From assembly GCA_902167985.1 (NCBI GenBank), contig CABHNZ010000020.1, forward strand, positions 1 through 64,000: a stretch of DNA of 64,000 bases. Direction: 5' to 3'. The position numbers were made by a program, and so were the translations under genes. Origin of the DNA: Shinella sp. UYSO24 (GTDB lineage: Bacteria > Pseudomonadota > Alphaproteobacteria > Rhizobiales > Rhizobiaceae). Of this stretch, positions 28,811 to 37,941 are shown piece by piece. Within the stretch, counting starts at the first letter, position 1; each line of letters opens with the position of its first letter. A model generated the notes under the pieces. The model was not told where the DNA came from and did not search any database. It saw only the letters and a list, made by a program, of their open reading frames with translations.

Positions 28811-29629
28811 CTAAGTGGCGTTGCGCACCGCCAGATGCTCGTCGCGGATCCGCCGGAGCTCGGCCCGTTTCGTGCTGATCGAAGCGGCGATGACGCCGAG
28901 CGTGACGAGCGCGATGAGGATGGTGCAGATGGCATTGATCTCCGGCGTCACACCAAGCCTCACCTGCGAATAGATCTTGATCGGCAGCGTCGTTGCGCCC
29001 GGCCCGGTGGTGAAACTTGCGATCACGAGGTCATCCAGCGACAGCGAGAAGGCAAGCATCCAGCCGGCCAGTACGGCAGGGAGGATGAGCGGCAGGGTGA
29101 TGCGGAAGAAGGTTTTCACCGGCGGGCAGCCGAGATCGAGAGCCGCCTCTTCAAGGCTTCGATCGAAGGTGAGCAGGCGGGACTGCACGACGATTGCGAC
29201 ATAGCACATGGTGAAGGTCGTATGTGCGATCGTGACTGTCCAGAAGCCGCGATCGACGCCCAAGGCCACGAAGAGCAGGAGAAGCGACAGGCCGGTGATC
29301 ACCTCCGGCATGACGAGCGGCGCATAGATCATGCCGGAAAACAGCATGCGGCCGGGGAAGCGCCCGAAGCGCACCAGCGCCAGTGCCGCAAGCGTGCCGA
29401 GTATGGTGCCGAGCGTGGCGCTGATGACACCGACGCGGGCGGTGATCCAGGCCGCATCCATCAGCCCCTGGTTCGACCACATGACCTTGTACCAGTTCAG
29501 CGAAAAGCCGCCCCAGACGGTGACGAGGCGCGAGGCATTGAAGGAGTAGACGACCAGGATGACGATCGGCGCGTAGAGAAAGGCAAAGCAGAGCGCCAGC
29601 ACGGTGGCATCGAAGCGGGATGGTTTCAT
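28811..29629 (-). CDS. potI: Putrescine ABC transporter permease PotI
   Basis: A 272-residue inner-membrane subunit with six segments. The EAA loop reads EEAALDLGCPPVKTFFRITLP near residue 160. It is the last gene of potFGHI, two bases after potH, so the two are translationally linked. Spermidine/putrescine specificity follows from the family and from puuA/puuB elsewhere in the window. It is convergent with asmA, 10 bp away. Confidence 0.94.
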   Translation of the reverse strand: MKPSRFDATVLALCFAFLYAPIVILVVYSFNASRLVTVWGGFSLNWYKVMWSNQGLMDAAWITARVGVISATLGTILGTLAALALVRFGRFPGRMLFSGMIYAPLVMPEVITGLSLLLLFVALGVDRGFWTVTIAHTTFTMCYVAIVVQSRLLTFDRSLEEAALDLGCPPVKTFFRITLPLILPAVLAGWMLAFSLSLDDLVIASFTTGPGATTLPIKIYSQVRLGVTPEINAICTILIALVTLGVIAASISTKRAELRRIRDEHLAVRNAT

Positions 29630-29631
29630 CG

Positions 29632-30585
29632 TTACACCACCTTCTTCTGCTGGTTCTGGAAGATCATGATCGGCACCACAAGAAGCACGAGCAACACCAC
29701 GGCAACGGCGGATGCCAGCGGCCAGTCCCGGTTGCCGAAAAACTCGGTCCAGAGCGTCTTGCCGATCATCAGTGTATCGGCGCCGCCAAGCAGATCCGGA
29801 ATGACGAACTCGCCGGTGATCGGGATGAAGCAGATCATCGAGCCGGCAATGACGCCCGGCAGCGACAGCGGGAAGGTGATCTTCCAGAAGGCCTTCCAGG
29901 GCGGGCAGCCGAGATCGTTGGCAGCCTCGATGAGACTGTGATCCATCTTTTCCAGTGCCGAATAGAGCGGCAGGACCATGAAGGGCAGATAGGAATAGAC
30001 CATGCCGATATAGACGGCCGTATCGGTGCGGAAGATTTCAACCTGATCGTCCGGCCCCATCAGGCCGATCGTCTGCAAGAGCAGCGTCAGCAGCCCATCC
30101 GGCTTCAATATCCCGATCCAGGCGTAAACGCGGATCAGGAATGACGTCCAGAAGGGCAGGATGACCAGCATGACCAGTGTCGGGCGGATGGTGGAGGAGG
30201 CCCGCGCCATGGCGAGCGCCATCGGATAGCCGACGAGGAGCAGCAACACGGTGGAGATCAGCGCGATCTTCAGCGACGAGATATAGGCCTCGATATAGAG
30301 CGGGTCGTCGGTGAGGAAGACGTAGTTCTCGAAATCCAGTTGCGAAAGGAAATCGCCGATCGCGCCGAAGCCTTGGAAGACCGGCGTATAAGGCGGAATG
30401 GCGATTGCCGTATCCAACAGCGAGATCTTGAAGATGATCAGGAAGGGCGCGACGAAGAAGATCGCCAGCCACAGATAGGGAATGGCAACCACCAGCCAGC
30501 GGGACAGGCCGGGGCTGTGTCCGCTGTCATCGCTTGCAGCGACTGCATTGGTTTTCGGAGCGGTATTGCCGTCTGCTGCAGCCAT
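29632..30585 (-). CDS. potH: Putrescine ABC transporter permease PotH
   Basis: A 317-residue inner-membrane subunit, partner of PotI. Its N-terminus carries an alanine/threonine-rich cytoplasmic stretch of about 35 residues before the first segment (WLVVAIPYLWLAIFFVAPFL). The EAA loop is IEAANDLGCPPWKAFWKITFP. ATG 30585 follows AAGGGAGACGG. It starts 12 bp after the potG stop. Confidence 0.94.
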   Translation of the reverse strand: MAAADGNTAPKTNAVAASDDSGHSPGLSRWLVVAIPYLWLAIFFVAPFLIIFKISLLDTAIAIPPYTPVFQGFGAIGDFLSQLDFENYVFLTDDPLYIEAYISSLKIALISTVLLLLVGYPMALAMARASSTIRPTLVMLVILPFWTSFLIRVYAWIGILKPDGLLTLLLQTIGLMGPDDQVEIFRTDTAVYIGMVYSYLPFMVLPLYSALEKMDHSLIEAANDLGCPPWKAFWKITFPLSLPGVIAGSMICFIPITGEFVIPDLLGGADTLMIGKTLWTEFFGNRDWPLASAVAVVLLVLLVVPIMIFQNQQKKVV

Positions 30586-30597
30586 CGCCCGTCTCCC

Positions 30598-31755
30598 TTA
30601 TCGCGTCAGAACGAGACCGGCCTCGACCGGCCAGGTGAGCCAGACCATATCGCCGAAGGTGATCGGGCGATCGACGAGACGCGAGACATTGGCCTGCGCC
30701 GCGCGCATGACCCGGCCATCATCCAGCCGGACGATGAAGACGGAGAAATCGCCGAGATAGCCGATATCCCAGACCTCGCCATGCACCGCATTGACCGACG
30801 GATCGGCGGGCGGATCGGCAGAGATGCGGACCTTTTCCGGGCGGATGGCGAAGGCTACCGTGTCGCCCCTGACGGCTGCGCATTCCTGCTCGACGGTGAT
30901 CGACAGGCCCTGGCTATCCAGTTCCACGATGCCCGGTGCGCCGAGCCCGCTCGCGGTTTCCTTGACGGTTGCCTCGACGATGTTGATATCGCCGATGAAA
31001 TCCGCGACGTAGCGGCTGTTCGGTGCCTCATAGATCTCGGCGGGCGTTGCCACCTGCACGATGACGCCCTTGTCCATCACCGCGATGCGATCCGAGACCG
31101 TCATCGCCTCTTCCTGGTCGTGGGTGACAATGAGGAAGGTGAGACCGAGCGAGTGCTGGATATCCATAAGCTCGAACTGGGTTTCTTCGCGCAGCTTCTT
31201 GTCGAGTGCGCCGAGCGGCTCGTCGAGCAAGAGAACCTTCGGACGCTTGGCAAGCGAGCGGGCAAGCGCCACGCGCTGGCGCTGACCGCCGGACAGCTGG
31301 TTGGGCTTGCGCTTGGCAAACTGTTCCAGCTTGACCAGTTTCAGCATTTCCTCGACGCGGGCCGTGATTTCGCCCTTGGGCAGCTTGTCCTGTTCAAGGC
31401 CGAAGGCGATGTTCTTCTCCACCGTCATATGCGGGAAGAGCGCGTAGCTCTGGAACATCATATTGGTCGGGCGCTTGTAGGGCGGCACACCGGAAATATC
31501 CTTGCCCTGCAGAAGGATGCGACCCTCGGTCGGATCCTCGAAACCGGCCAGCATGCGCATGAGCGTGGTCTTGCCACAGCCCGAGGGGCCAAGCAGGGAG
31601 AAGAATTCCCGCTCGTAGATATCGAGCGTCAGGTTATCGACGGCGGTGAATGTGCCGAACCGCTTGGTGATGTTTTCGAAGCGGATGAAGGGCACTGAGG
31701 CCGGGTCCATCCAGGGGGAGAATTTGCGCTTTACCGGTCCGAGAGTTTTCGCCAT
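30598..31755 (-). CDS. potG: Putrescine ABC transporter ATPase PotG
   Basis: A 385-residue ATP-hydrolysing subunit. Walker A GPSGCGKTT near residue 55, signature LSGGQRQRVALARS, Walker B VLLLDEPLGALD, and a C-terminal TOBE-type regulatory domain (residues about 280-380). The N-terminal 20-residue extension is normal for PotG. It is preceded by an intercistronic hairpin (31808-31831) after potF, which fits higher expression of the binding protein than of the membrane parts. Confidence 0.95.
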   Translation of the reverse strand: MAKTLGPVKRKFSPWMDPASVPFIRFENITKRFGTFTAVDNLTLDIYEREFFSLLGPSGCGKTTLMRMLAGFEDPTEGRILLQGKDISGVPPYKRPTNMMFQSYALFPHMTVEKNIAFGLEQDKLPKGEITARVEEMLKLVKLEQFAKRKPNQLSGGQRQRVALARSLAKRPKVLLLDEPLGALDKKLREETQFELMDIQHSLGLTFLIVTHDQEEAMTVSDRIAVMDKGVIVQVATPAEIYEAPNSRYVADFIGDINIVEATVKETASGLGAPGIVELDSQGLSITVEQECAAVRGDTVAFAIRPEKVRISADPPADPSVNAVHGEVWDIGYLGDFSVFIVRLDDGRVMRAAQANVSRLVDRPITFGDMVWLTWPVEAGLVLTR

Positions 31756-31807
31756 GCCCTGACTGCCCCTTTGGCCACTGACCCTTGCCTATCCGAAAGC
31801 GAACGAG

Positions 31808-31831
31808 GGGGCAGACGATGGCGCCTGCCCC
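31808..31831 (-). promoter_or_regulatory. Hairpin between potF and potG
   Basis: GGGGCAG (31808-31814) pairs with CTGCCCC (31825-31831) across a ten-base loop, 11 bases past the potF stop. It probably stabilises the potF message or partly stops transcription before potG. Confidence 0.65.
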
Positions 31832-31841
31832 TTGTAAACTG

Positions 31842-32942
31842 TCACTTGCCGGTCTTGATCTGGGTCCAGACGCGGTTCAGGACGCGCTGTTCCTTGGGGC
31901 CATAGGGGGAAATGGTGAAGAGGCGCTTCACCACATCTTCCGGCGGGTAGATGTTCGGATTGTCCAGAACGTCCTTGTCGACGAATTTCTGCGAGGCAAG
32001 GTTGCCGTTGGCATACTGGACATAGTTCGATGCCTTGGCGATGACTTCCGGCTTCATCAGGTAGTTGATGAACTCATGGGCTTCCTCGACATTCTTGGCA
32101 TCCGCCGGGATCGCCAGGTTGTCGAACCACATATAGGTGCCTTCCTTGGGGATGATGAACTGGATGTTCACCCCATTATTGGCCTTTTCAGCGCGGGTCT
32201 TGGCCTGGACGATATCGCCCGACCAGCCGATGGTGGCGCAGATATCGCCATTGGCAAGATCGTTGATATAGGCGGAGGAGTTGAAGGTCTTGGTGTAGGG
32301 ACGGATGGCCTGATAGACCTTGCCACCGGCTTCGAGATCCTTGGTATCCTTGCTGTCCGGGTTCTTGCCGATGTAATTCATGGCAATCGCAAAGGTCTCG
32401 TCGGAAGCATCGAGAATGTTGATGCCGCAGGCCTTCAGCTTCTTGGCATTTTCCGGCTTGAAGAGAACATCCCAGCTGTCGAGCGGGACATTATCTCCCA
32501 AGGCCTTCTTGACCTTGTCGACATTGATGCCGATGCCGGTCGTGCCCCACATGTAATTGACGGCATACTGGTTGCCGGGATCGTATTTCGACAGACGCTC
32601 CGTGACCTGCGGCCACATGTTGACGAGGTTGGGCAGTTTCGACTTGTCGAGCTTCTGGAAGACGCCGGCCTGGATCTGGCGTGCGAGGAAGGGGCCCGTC
32701 GGCACGACGACGTCATAACCCGAACCGCCGGCAAGCAGCTTGGTTTCCACCACTTCATTGCTGTCGAAAACGTCGTAGACGACCTTGATACCGGTTTCCT
32801 TGGTGAAATCGGTGAGGATCGATTCATCGATGTAATCGGACCAGTTGTAGACATGGACCTCCCGCTCCTGCGCTATGGCGCCAGCTGCGGAAAACACCGA
32901 GGCCGCCAACAGGGCGGCGAAACCAAGCAATTGCTTTTTCAT
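31842..32942 (-). CDS. potF: Putrescine-binding periplasmic protein PotF
   Basis: A 366-residue periplasmic receptor. The signal peptide (KKQLLGFAALLAASVFSAAG, then AIAQ) has no lipobox Cys. The mature N-terminus EVHVYNWSDYIDESIL is a hallmark of PotF/PotD proteins. ATG 32942 follows AGGAGATTTTC. It is the first and probably the most strongly translated gene of potFGHI. Confidence 0.95.
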   Translation of the reverse strand: MKKQLLGFAALLAASVFSAAGAIAQEREVHVYNWSDYIDESILTDFTKETGIKVVYDVFDSNEVVETKLLAGGSGYDVVVPTGPFLARQIQAGVFQKLDKSKLPNLVNMWPQVTERLSKYDPGNQYAVNYMWGTTGIGINVDKVKKALGDNVPLDSWDVLFKPENAKKLKACGINILDASDETFAIAMNYIGKNPDSKDTKDLEAGGKVYQAIRPYTKTFNSSAYINDLANGDICATIGWSGDIVQAKTRAEKANNGVNIQFIIPKEGTYMWFDNLAIPADAKNVEEAHEFINYLMKPEVIAKASNYVQYANGNLASQKFVDKDVLDNPNIYPPEDVVKRLFTISPYGPKEQRVLNRVWTQIKTGK

Positions 32943-33276
32943 GAAAATCTCCTGTCCACCTCTTATTGCACGCAGCAAGAACTACGTGATTTCCCTTATA
33001 GTTGCATGGCAGACTAGGAAGGATTTTTAATTGCCACAAGTGGGAATGTGTACTGCCGCAATTGGAGGCTACCGAAAGTGGAAAGGCGGGAGTGACCGAG
33101 GAGCCGCGAGTAACGAGCGTGGCGGCAACCCTGACGCTCAACCAGTTTCGCACAAGCGCTTTCGGATAGGCTGAATGCTGTAACTGGACGGAAGTCGCGC
33201 TCGTGCTCACCTTTTGAGGTGTCGCAAAGGCCGTTCCGGATGAGTGGTCGAAGGTGGATCTATGCAGTCGGCTTGA
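32943..33276. other. Region without a confident gene
   Basis: 334 bases upstream of both potF (leftward) and the glycan cassette (rightward). It must carry the potF promoter. No credible gene start for the cassette's first gene is visible in its own frame. A short open stretch from 33218 in another frame runs into it, which suggests a lost base near 33276. Confidence 0.4.
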
Positions 33277-34188
33277 GAAGTCAATTTTGTCATCGGCGGT
33301 GAGCCAGTCGATCTGGAAAACGTCTCGACACCGTCCGGACGCAAGATCGCGGTCTATACCGCCATCTTTTCGGACTATGACGAGCCGCCGGCTCTTCAGG
33401 TCATCGATGACCAGATCGACTACTTCCTGTTTACCGACGGGTCCGTGCAGAACGCAGCCGAGCCGTGGCAGATCCGGATCATCGATCCGGTTTTCTTCGA
33501 CCCGCAGCGCGATGCGCGCCGGGTGAAAGTGCTGCCCCACCTGTTCCTACCCAAGCAATACGAGATCTCGGTCTGGGTCGATTCCAGCCTGAGCCTGAAG
33601 CGGCTAACGGCCGAGACGATCGAAGCACTGCTCTCGGGCGGCGATATTGCCGTCACGCGTCACAACATGCGTACCTGCATCTATGATGAGGCGCAGGCCG
33701 TTCTCGACGTCAAATACGAGACTGCGTCACGCGTCGAGAGACAGATGGCGCGCTACCGAACCATGGGGTTCCCCGACCATTTCGGTCTTCATGCGACGAT
33801 GTTTCTGGCACGACGGCACCTGACCGAAGCCGGTATGGCCTTCAATATCGAATGGTGGTCCGAACTCAGCCGTTTCTCGAAGCGCGACCAGCTGAGCTTC
33901 GATTACGTCAGATGGCGCCATCCCGGCATTCGCGTGAATACGCTCCAGATGGAAGTACGGTACAACCCGATCTTCGGCTTCAAGCTCAGCGGGCGTGACC
34001 ACAAGTCGTCGAACCGGGTGATTGACGAGCATCTCCACACCGCCCTGCGCACCGTCGACGGCGGGAAGGCGCAGCAGCTTCGGTACGACGATCTCTACGA
34101 TCTGTTCTCTGCTGACTTTCTGGCGCACCTTCGCAACCTGCGGAAAATCACGGCAGCGATTTCCAGCGCGCCGCTGTCGATGCCTTGA
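33277..34188 (+). CDS. DUF616 (TOD1/MUCI70-like) glycosyltransferase
   Basis: About 303 residues visible. The family pattern is clear: KIAVYTAIFSDYDEPP, then DYFLFTD, then ARRVKVLPHLF, YEISVWVDSSLSL, RHNMRTCIYDEA and FSKRDQLSFDYV. DUF616 proteins are GT-A-type transferases; the plant members (MUCI70) act in pectin/xylan mucilage. The 5' end is uncertain: the open frame starts at 33277 after a stop and has no start codon before the conserved core, so the true start (perhaps GTG 33254) is probably hidden by a missing base. Its stop overlaps the next ATG, so the two are coupled. Confidence 0.82.
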   Translation, partial: EVNFVIGGEPVDLENVSTPSGRKIAVYTAIFSDYDEPPALQVIDDQIDYFLFTDGSVQNAAEPWQIRIIDPVFFDPQRDARRVKVLPHLFLPKQYEISVWVDSSLSLKRLTAETIEALLSGGDIAVTRHNMRTCIYDEAQAVLDVKYETASRVERQMARYRTMGFPDHFGLHATMFLARRHLTEAGMAFNIEWWSELSRFSKRDQLSFDYVRWRHPGIRVNTLQMEVRYNPIFGFKLSGRDHKSSNRVIDEHLHTALRTVDGGKAQQLRYDDLYDLFSADFLAHLRNLRKITAAISSAPLSMP

Positions 34189-34766
34189 TGGAGACAAGCC
34201 CGAAAGGCCTGCCCTATTCGCCGCCGGACCCGAGGAAAGGCCTCGAGCGCGAGATATTCCTCAGGGCACTTGCCGGTCGCAAGCGGCTGCTGGACATGCA
34301 ATTCGGCAATGGCAGCAGGGCTGCGCTGGCTCTCTGCGAGACTGGATTGTCCGTGACAGCGCTTGGCACGGAAAGTGTCGTCTATGCCGAACCATGTGCC
34401 GGCTATCTGGGCGTCTACTTTCGCGAGCGGCTGGAGTTTCAGAGCATTGCGCCAGACGTGCTTGCCGAAAGTCTCGAGGGTGTATCGTTCGAGATGATCG
34501 ACGCCATCCATATCGATGGCAGCGCCGAAGCCGATGTCACTACAATCTGCCTGAAGGCCGCCGCGACGCATGCACGTCCAGGCACGGTCCTGATCCTGAC
34601 GGCCGCCGATCAGGAACCCTTGGCCGACGCATTACGGGCGCTCTGCGCGCAAGCGGTGCTGACGCCTTATGGCGACCTGCTGTCGAGCGATCAGTCTTGT
34701 TTCATCGTCGCCTCGAACCTCCCTGCCGAGAGAGTGGCGCCGCTCTTCGAACCATCAGTCGCTTAA
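34188..34766 (+). CDS. Putative SAM-dependent methyltransferase
   Basis: About 192 residues from ATG 34188, which overlaps the previous stop. The Rossmann-type layout suggests a class I methyltransferase: LLDMQFGNGSRAALALCETG as motif I, SVTALGTES as motif II, and MIDAIHIDGSAEADVTTICL as the acidic motif typical of the Methyltransf_24 group. Motif I lacks the usual GxGxG spacing (it reads FGNGSR), so the cofactor is unproven. It lies inside the cassette at 33277-35506. Confidence 0.55.
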   Translation: METSPKGLPYSPPDPRKGLEREIFLRALAGRKRLLDMQFGNGSRAALALCETGLSVTALGTESVVYAEPCAGYLGVYFRERLEFQSIAPDVLAESLEGVSFEMIDAIHIDGSAEADVTTICLKAAATHARPGTVLILTAADQEPLADALRALCAQAVLTPYGDLLSSDQSCFIVASNLPAERVAPLFEPSVA

Positions 34767-34784
34767 TCCGGAGGGCAAATTTTC

Positions 34785-35506
34785 ATGGATACGATGTCAA
34801 ACCCAGCAGCCGCTCAACCGGTGCAGAACGACGTTGCCGCAATCAATATCGGCCAGAGTGGAGGAGAAGCCATGGCACAGGCCGAGGAAAGCAGCCTTTC
34901 CGCCATTTCCGGAAGAGCTACAGCAAGAAGGTCCAGATGTCGCCGCCTCAAATCGAGGCGATCGCTGCAGCCATCCGCTCGCGCGGCCCGAACTGCAACA
35001 TGCTGGTCTTTGGTCTCGGCAATGACAGCCCGCTATGGGCCGCCCTCAACAGTTCCGGCTACACGCTGTTCCTGGAAGACGTGCAGGAATGGATCACGAA
35101 AATGCTTTCGCTGCATCCGACACTCAATGTCGAGCAGGTTTCCTATGCCGGCACGACAGTCGCCTCCGCGCTGCAATCTCCCAATGAAACCATCGCCTCT
35201 GCCGAGGTTCCGCTGTTCCTGCTCAAGCGGAAATGGGACGTCATCGTGATCGACGGTCCCATGGGATACGCGCCCGGCCTGCCGGGACGGGCTCTGCCGC
35301 TCTGCTGGACCCGGCAGATCAGCCAGACATCGACCCATATCTTCGTCGATGACTACGACCGGCAGCTGGAAAAATCCTACGCCGACTTCCTTTTCCAGCA
35401 TCTGAGTGCATCACGGGTCGTACTGCAACGACCGGCGACCACCGAGGTAACGGCCAGCGCTATGCTCTGGCTCATCGGTTGCTCAGATCCGCTGATCGGC
35501 AAGTAG
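34785..35506 (+). CDS. DUF579 family glycan methyltransferase-like protein
   Basis: 240 residues after restoring one missing base near 34912. A strong ribosome site (GGAGGG) precedes ATG 34785. After about 45 polar residues the core matches DUF579, the family of plant glucuronoxylan 4-O-methyltransferases and IRX15: NMLVFGLGNDSPLWAALN, LFLEDVQEWI, KWDVIVIDGPMGYAPGLPGR and HIFVDDYDRQLEKSYADFLF. It probably uses SAM to methylate a sugar acid in a surface glycan, which is inference from the family. It is the third gene of the cassette. Confidence 0.8.
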
Positions 35507-35553
35507 CCGATCTTTCCATCAACGGGACTTTTGAACGGAACGGCCGGCAGCAC

Positions 35554-37397
35554 TCACGCTGCCCGGCTCATTCCCCGCGCCGTGCCACGATGATCCGCCT
35601 CGATGCGGAACTGCTCGACGAGGTCGAGAAGAGCCTGCGCCTCGCCGGCCAGCTGGCGGCTTGCTTCGCTGGTTTCTTCCACCATGGCGCCGTTCTGCTG
35701 GGTCATCTGATCCATCTTGTTGACGGATGTGTTGATCTCCTGCAGGGCGGCCGACTGGTCCTGGCTGGCGGTGGCGATCGTGCTCACATGCTGGCTGATG
35801 GCGGTGATGTCGCTGCTGATCTTCGCCAGAACCTCGCCGGCCTGCTGCACCAGAGCCGAGCCGGAGCTGACCTCCGACGTCGACTGGTTGATCAGATCCT
35901 TGATCTCGCGGGCTGCGCTTGCGGAACGCTGCGCCAGTTCACGCACTTCCTGTGCGACGACCGCAAAGCCCTTGCCGGCGTCACCGGCGCGGGCGGCCTC
36001 GATGCCGGCATTGAGCGCCAGAAGATTGGTCTGGAAGGCGATGTCGTCGATCACTTCGATGATGAGTTCGATCTTCTGCGACGCCTGCTCGATACGCCCC
36101 ATGGCCGCGACGGCGCTCTTGACCACCACGCCTGAATCGTCGGCGCTCTTGCGGGTGCTGGTGACGGCCTGATTGGCCTCATGGGCGCGCTCCGCCGAAG
36201 AGCGGACGGTGACGGTGATCTCATCGACCGCCGCTGCCGTTTCCTCCAGCGATGCGGCCTGGCTTTCGGTACGGCGCGACAGTTCGGTGGCGGACTGGCT
36301 GAGCTCGGCGCTGTTGCGCTGGATGGCAAGCGTGCTGGCGCGGATATGGGTCAGGGTCTCGCGCAGGCGCACCACGGACTGGTTGAAGTCCGTCCTCAAG
36401 GTCTCAAGCTTGCCGGCGAAGGTGGCATCGATCGAGACCGAAAGATCGCCCTGCGCCAGCTTGGACAGCGCCGTGGCCAGCTGCGAGACGGCTGTATCGA
36501 TCTGGAGATCGACGAGGCGCTTGTCAGCCTCGTTGCGAAGGCGCTCGGCTTCGGCAGCCGCGCGTTCATCGGCGCTCTCTTCCTCGATACGCTGCTTTTC
36601 GAGCGCGTTGTCGCGGAAGATCTGCAGTGCGCGTGCAATATTGCCGAATTCGTTGTTGAGCTTGGCATAAGGGATGTCGGCGGCATTATCACCGGCGGCG
36701 ATCGCACGCACCGTACCGGTCAGCACGCCGAGCGGGCGGATGAGCGCGCGAAGGGCAAAGAAGCTGAGTGCCGCCATGACCAGAAGCGCGGCGAGCGAGC
36801 TGAAGACGACGATATAGCCCGATGTGGCGATATGCGAGAGATAGACCTGGATCGGAATACCGATGAAGAGAACACCTGTGACGCTGCCGGCGGCATTGGT
36901 GATCGGGAAATAGCCGGTCATATAGTCCTGGCCGAAGAGGACAGCGGCGCCGTAAAAAGCCTCGCCGCGGGCGAGCTTCGCCTGTGCCGGATGTTCGGCA
37001 GCCAGCTTCGTTCCGACGGCGCGCTCGCCCTTCTCGGTCTTCACATTGGTGGAGATGCGGACATAGTCGCTGCCCTGCTTTTCAAACACGGTCGCAACGC
37101 CGCCGATGGCGGCCGCGGCGCGGTCCACGACATCATAACCGGAAAGCCTGGACGTGCCTTCAACAACACGGGTGACTTCGCCATCCTTCAATTCCACCCG
37201 CGCACCCGGCAGGGCCGCCTCATAGACGAGGCCCATGGTCCGCATCGCCTTGTGCGTGTCCACATCGGCACTGTCCATCACGTCGAACGAACGTTCCAGA
37301 ACGCGAGGCCGCCAACAGCCAATACGGACAGGGAGATGAGGAAGAGGCAGAGGAGAACGATACGGGAAACGATCGAGGACGGGAGTAGCTTCGTCAA
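35554..37397 (-). CDS. Methyl-accepting chemotaxis protein with Cache domain
   Basis: An inner-membrane chemoreceptor of 614 residues after restoring one base near 37287. The N-terminal helix (IVSRIVLLCLFLISLSVLAV) and a second helix (VVFSSLAALLVMAALSFFAL) flank a periplasmic Cache-type sensor of about 150 residues. A HAMP domain follows, then the signalling domain with the hairpin tip DDIAFQTNLLALNAGIEAAR. Start is probably TTG 37397; without the repair the N-terminal helix would be lost. It is convergent with the glycan cassette. Ligand unknown. Confidence 0.9.
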
Positions 37398-37644
37398 GTG
37401 GGCGCTCTGTCTGGCGTGGGGTACAGGGTTTTACCCCCAATAAATGACAGAGATGAAAAATAAGCTAAATTTGTACAAAGACCCACGTCAGGTAGTGGAT
37501 GCCCGCGATTTCGAGCGGTATTCGCGGCCAATCGGGTCGATGAGGCACAAGACGACCTCAAATCGCGCGTCAATCATGGTGTCATTTGCGCTCGGCATTC
37601 TGCCTTCCGCGCAGACATCGATCAGCGACCGACAGGACCGATCT

Positions 37645-37779
37645 TCAGAAGAGTTTTGGAACGGCCAGAAGAGCGGCCGTAGCCCCGACGGCGATCATCA
37701 AGAGGCTCCAGCGGCGGAGCTTGCTGCCATCCTCTGCCTTGGCGATGGCGATTGCACGGGCGCGGCGGGTGTTCTGCAT
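37645..37779 (-). CDS. 44-residue membrane protein
   Basis: A short frame starting at ATG 37779. It has a basic N-terminus (QNTRRARAIAIAKAEDGSKL), a hydrophobic segment (WSLLMIAVGATAALLAVP) and three further residues. GGAG lies about ten bases upstream. Composition resembles the other tiny membrane proteins in this window (14309-14440, 10014-10208). Function unknown. The flanking 37398-37644 and 37780-37941 hold no other gene I can see. Confidence 0.45.
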   Translation of the reverse strand: MQNTRRARAIAIAKAEDGSKLRRWSLLMIAVGATAALLAVPKLF

Positions 37780-37941
37780 TCTGGTCGAACTCCACAAGGT
37801 CGGTGGCGTATAGTCTGCCACCATAGGGCGACTATACCCTGCAACCATTAAATCACAAGATTTGGCTGCATTAAGGCAGCATCTGCGACCTATATTAAAA
37901 AGTGCTGAATCACATGGCGTCCCGGCGCATTATCGCAGGCT

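Noticed and set aside
33000..33250. Insertion-sequence remnant upstream of the glycan cassette
   Set aside because: The region looks different from its neighbours, but I found no transposase residues or terminal repeats.
34022..35506. A single 494-codon frame covering the cassette's second half
   Set aside because: Only its last part (from about 34915) is real; the first part is out of frame with the gene at 34188 and comes from joining shadow codons to the true DUF579 core.
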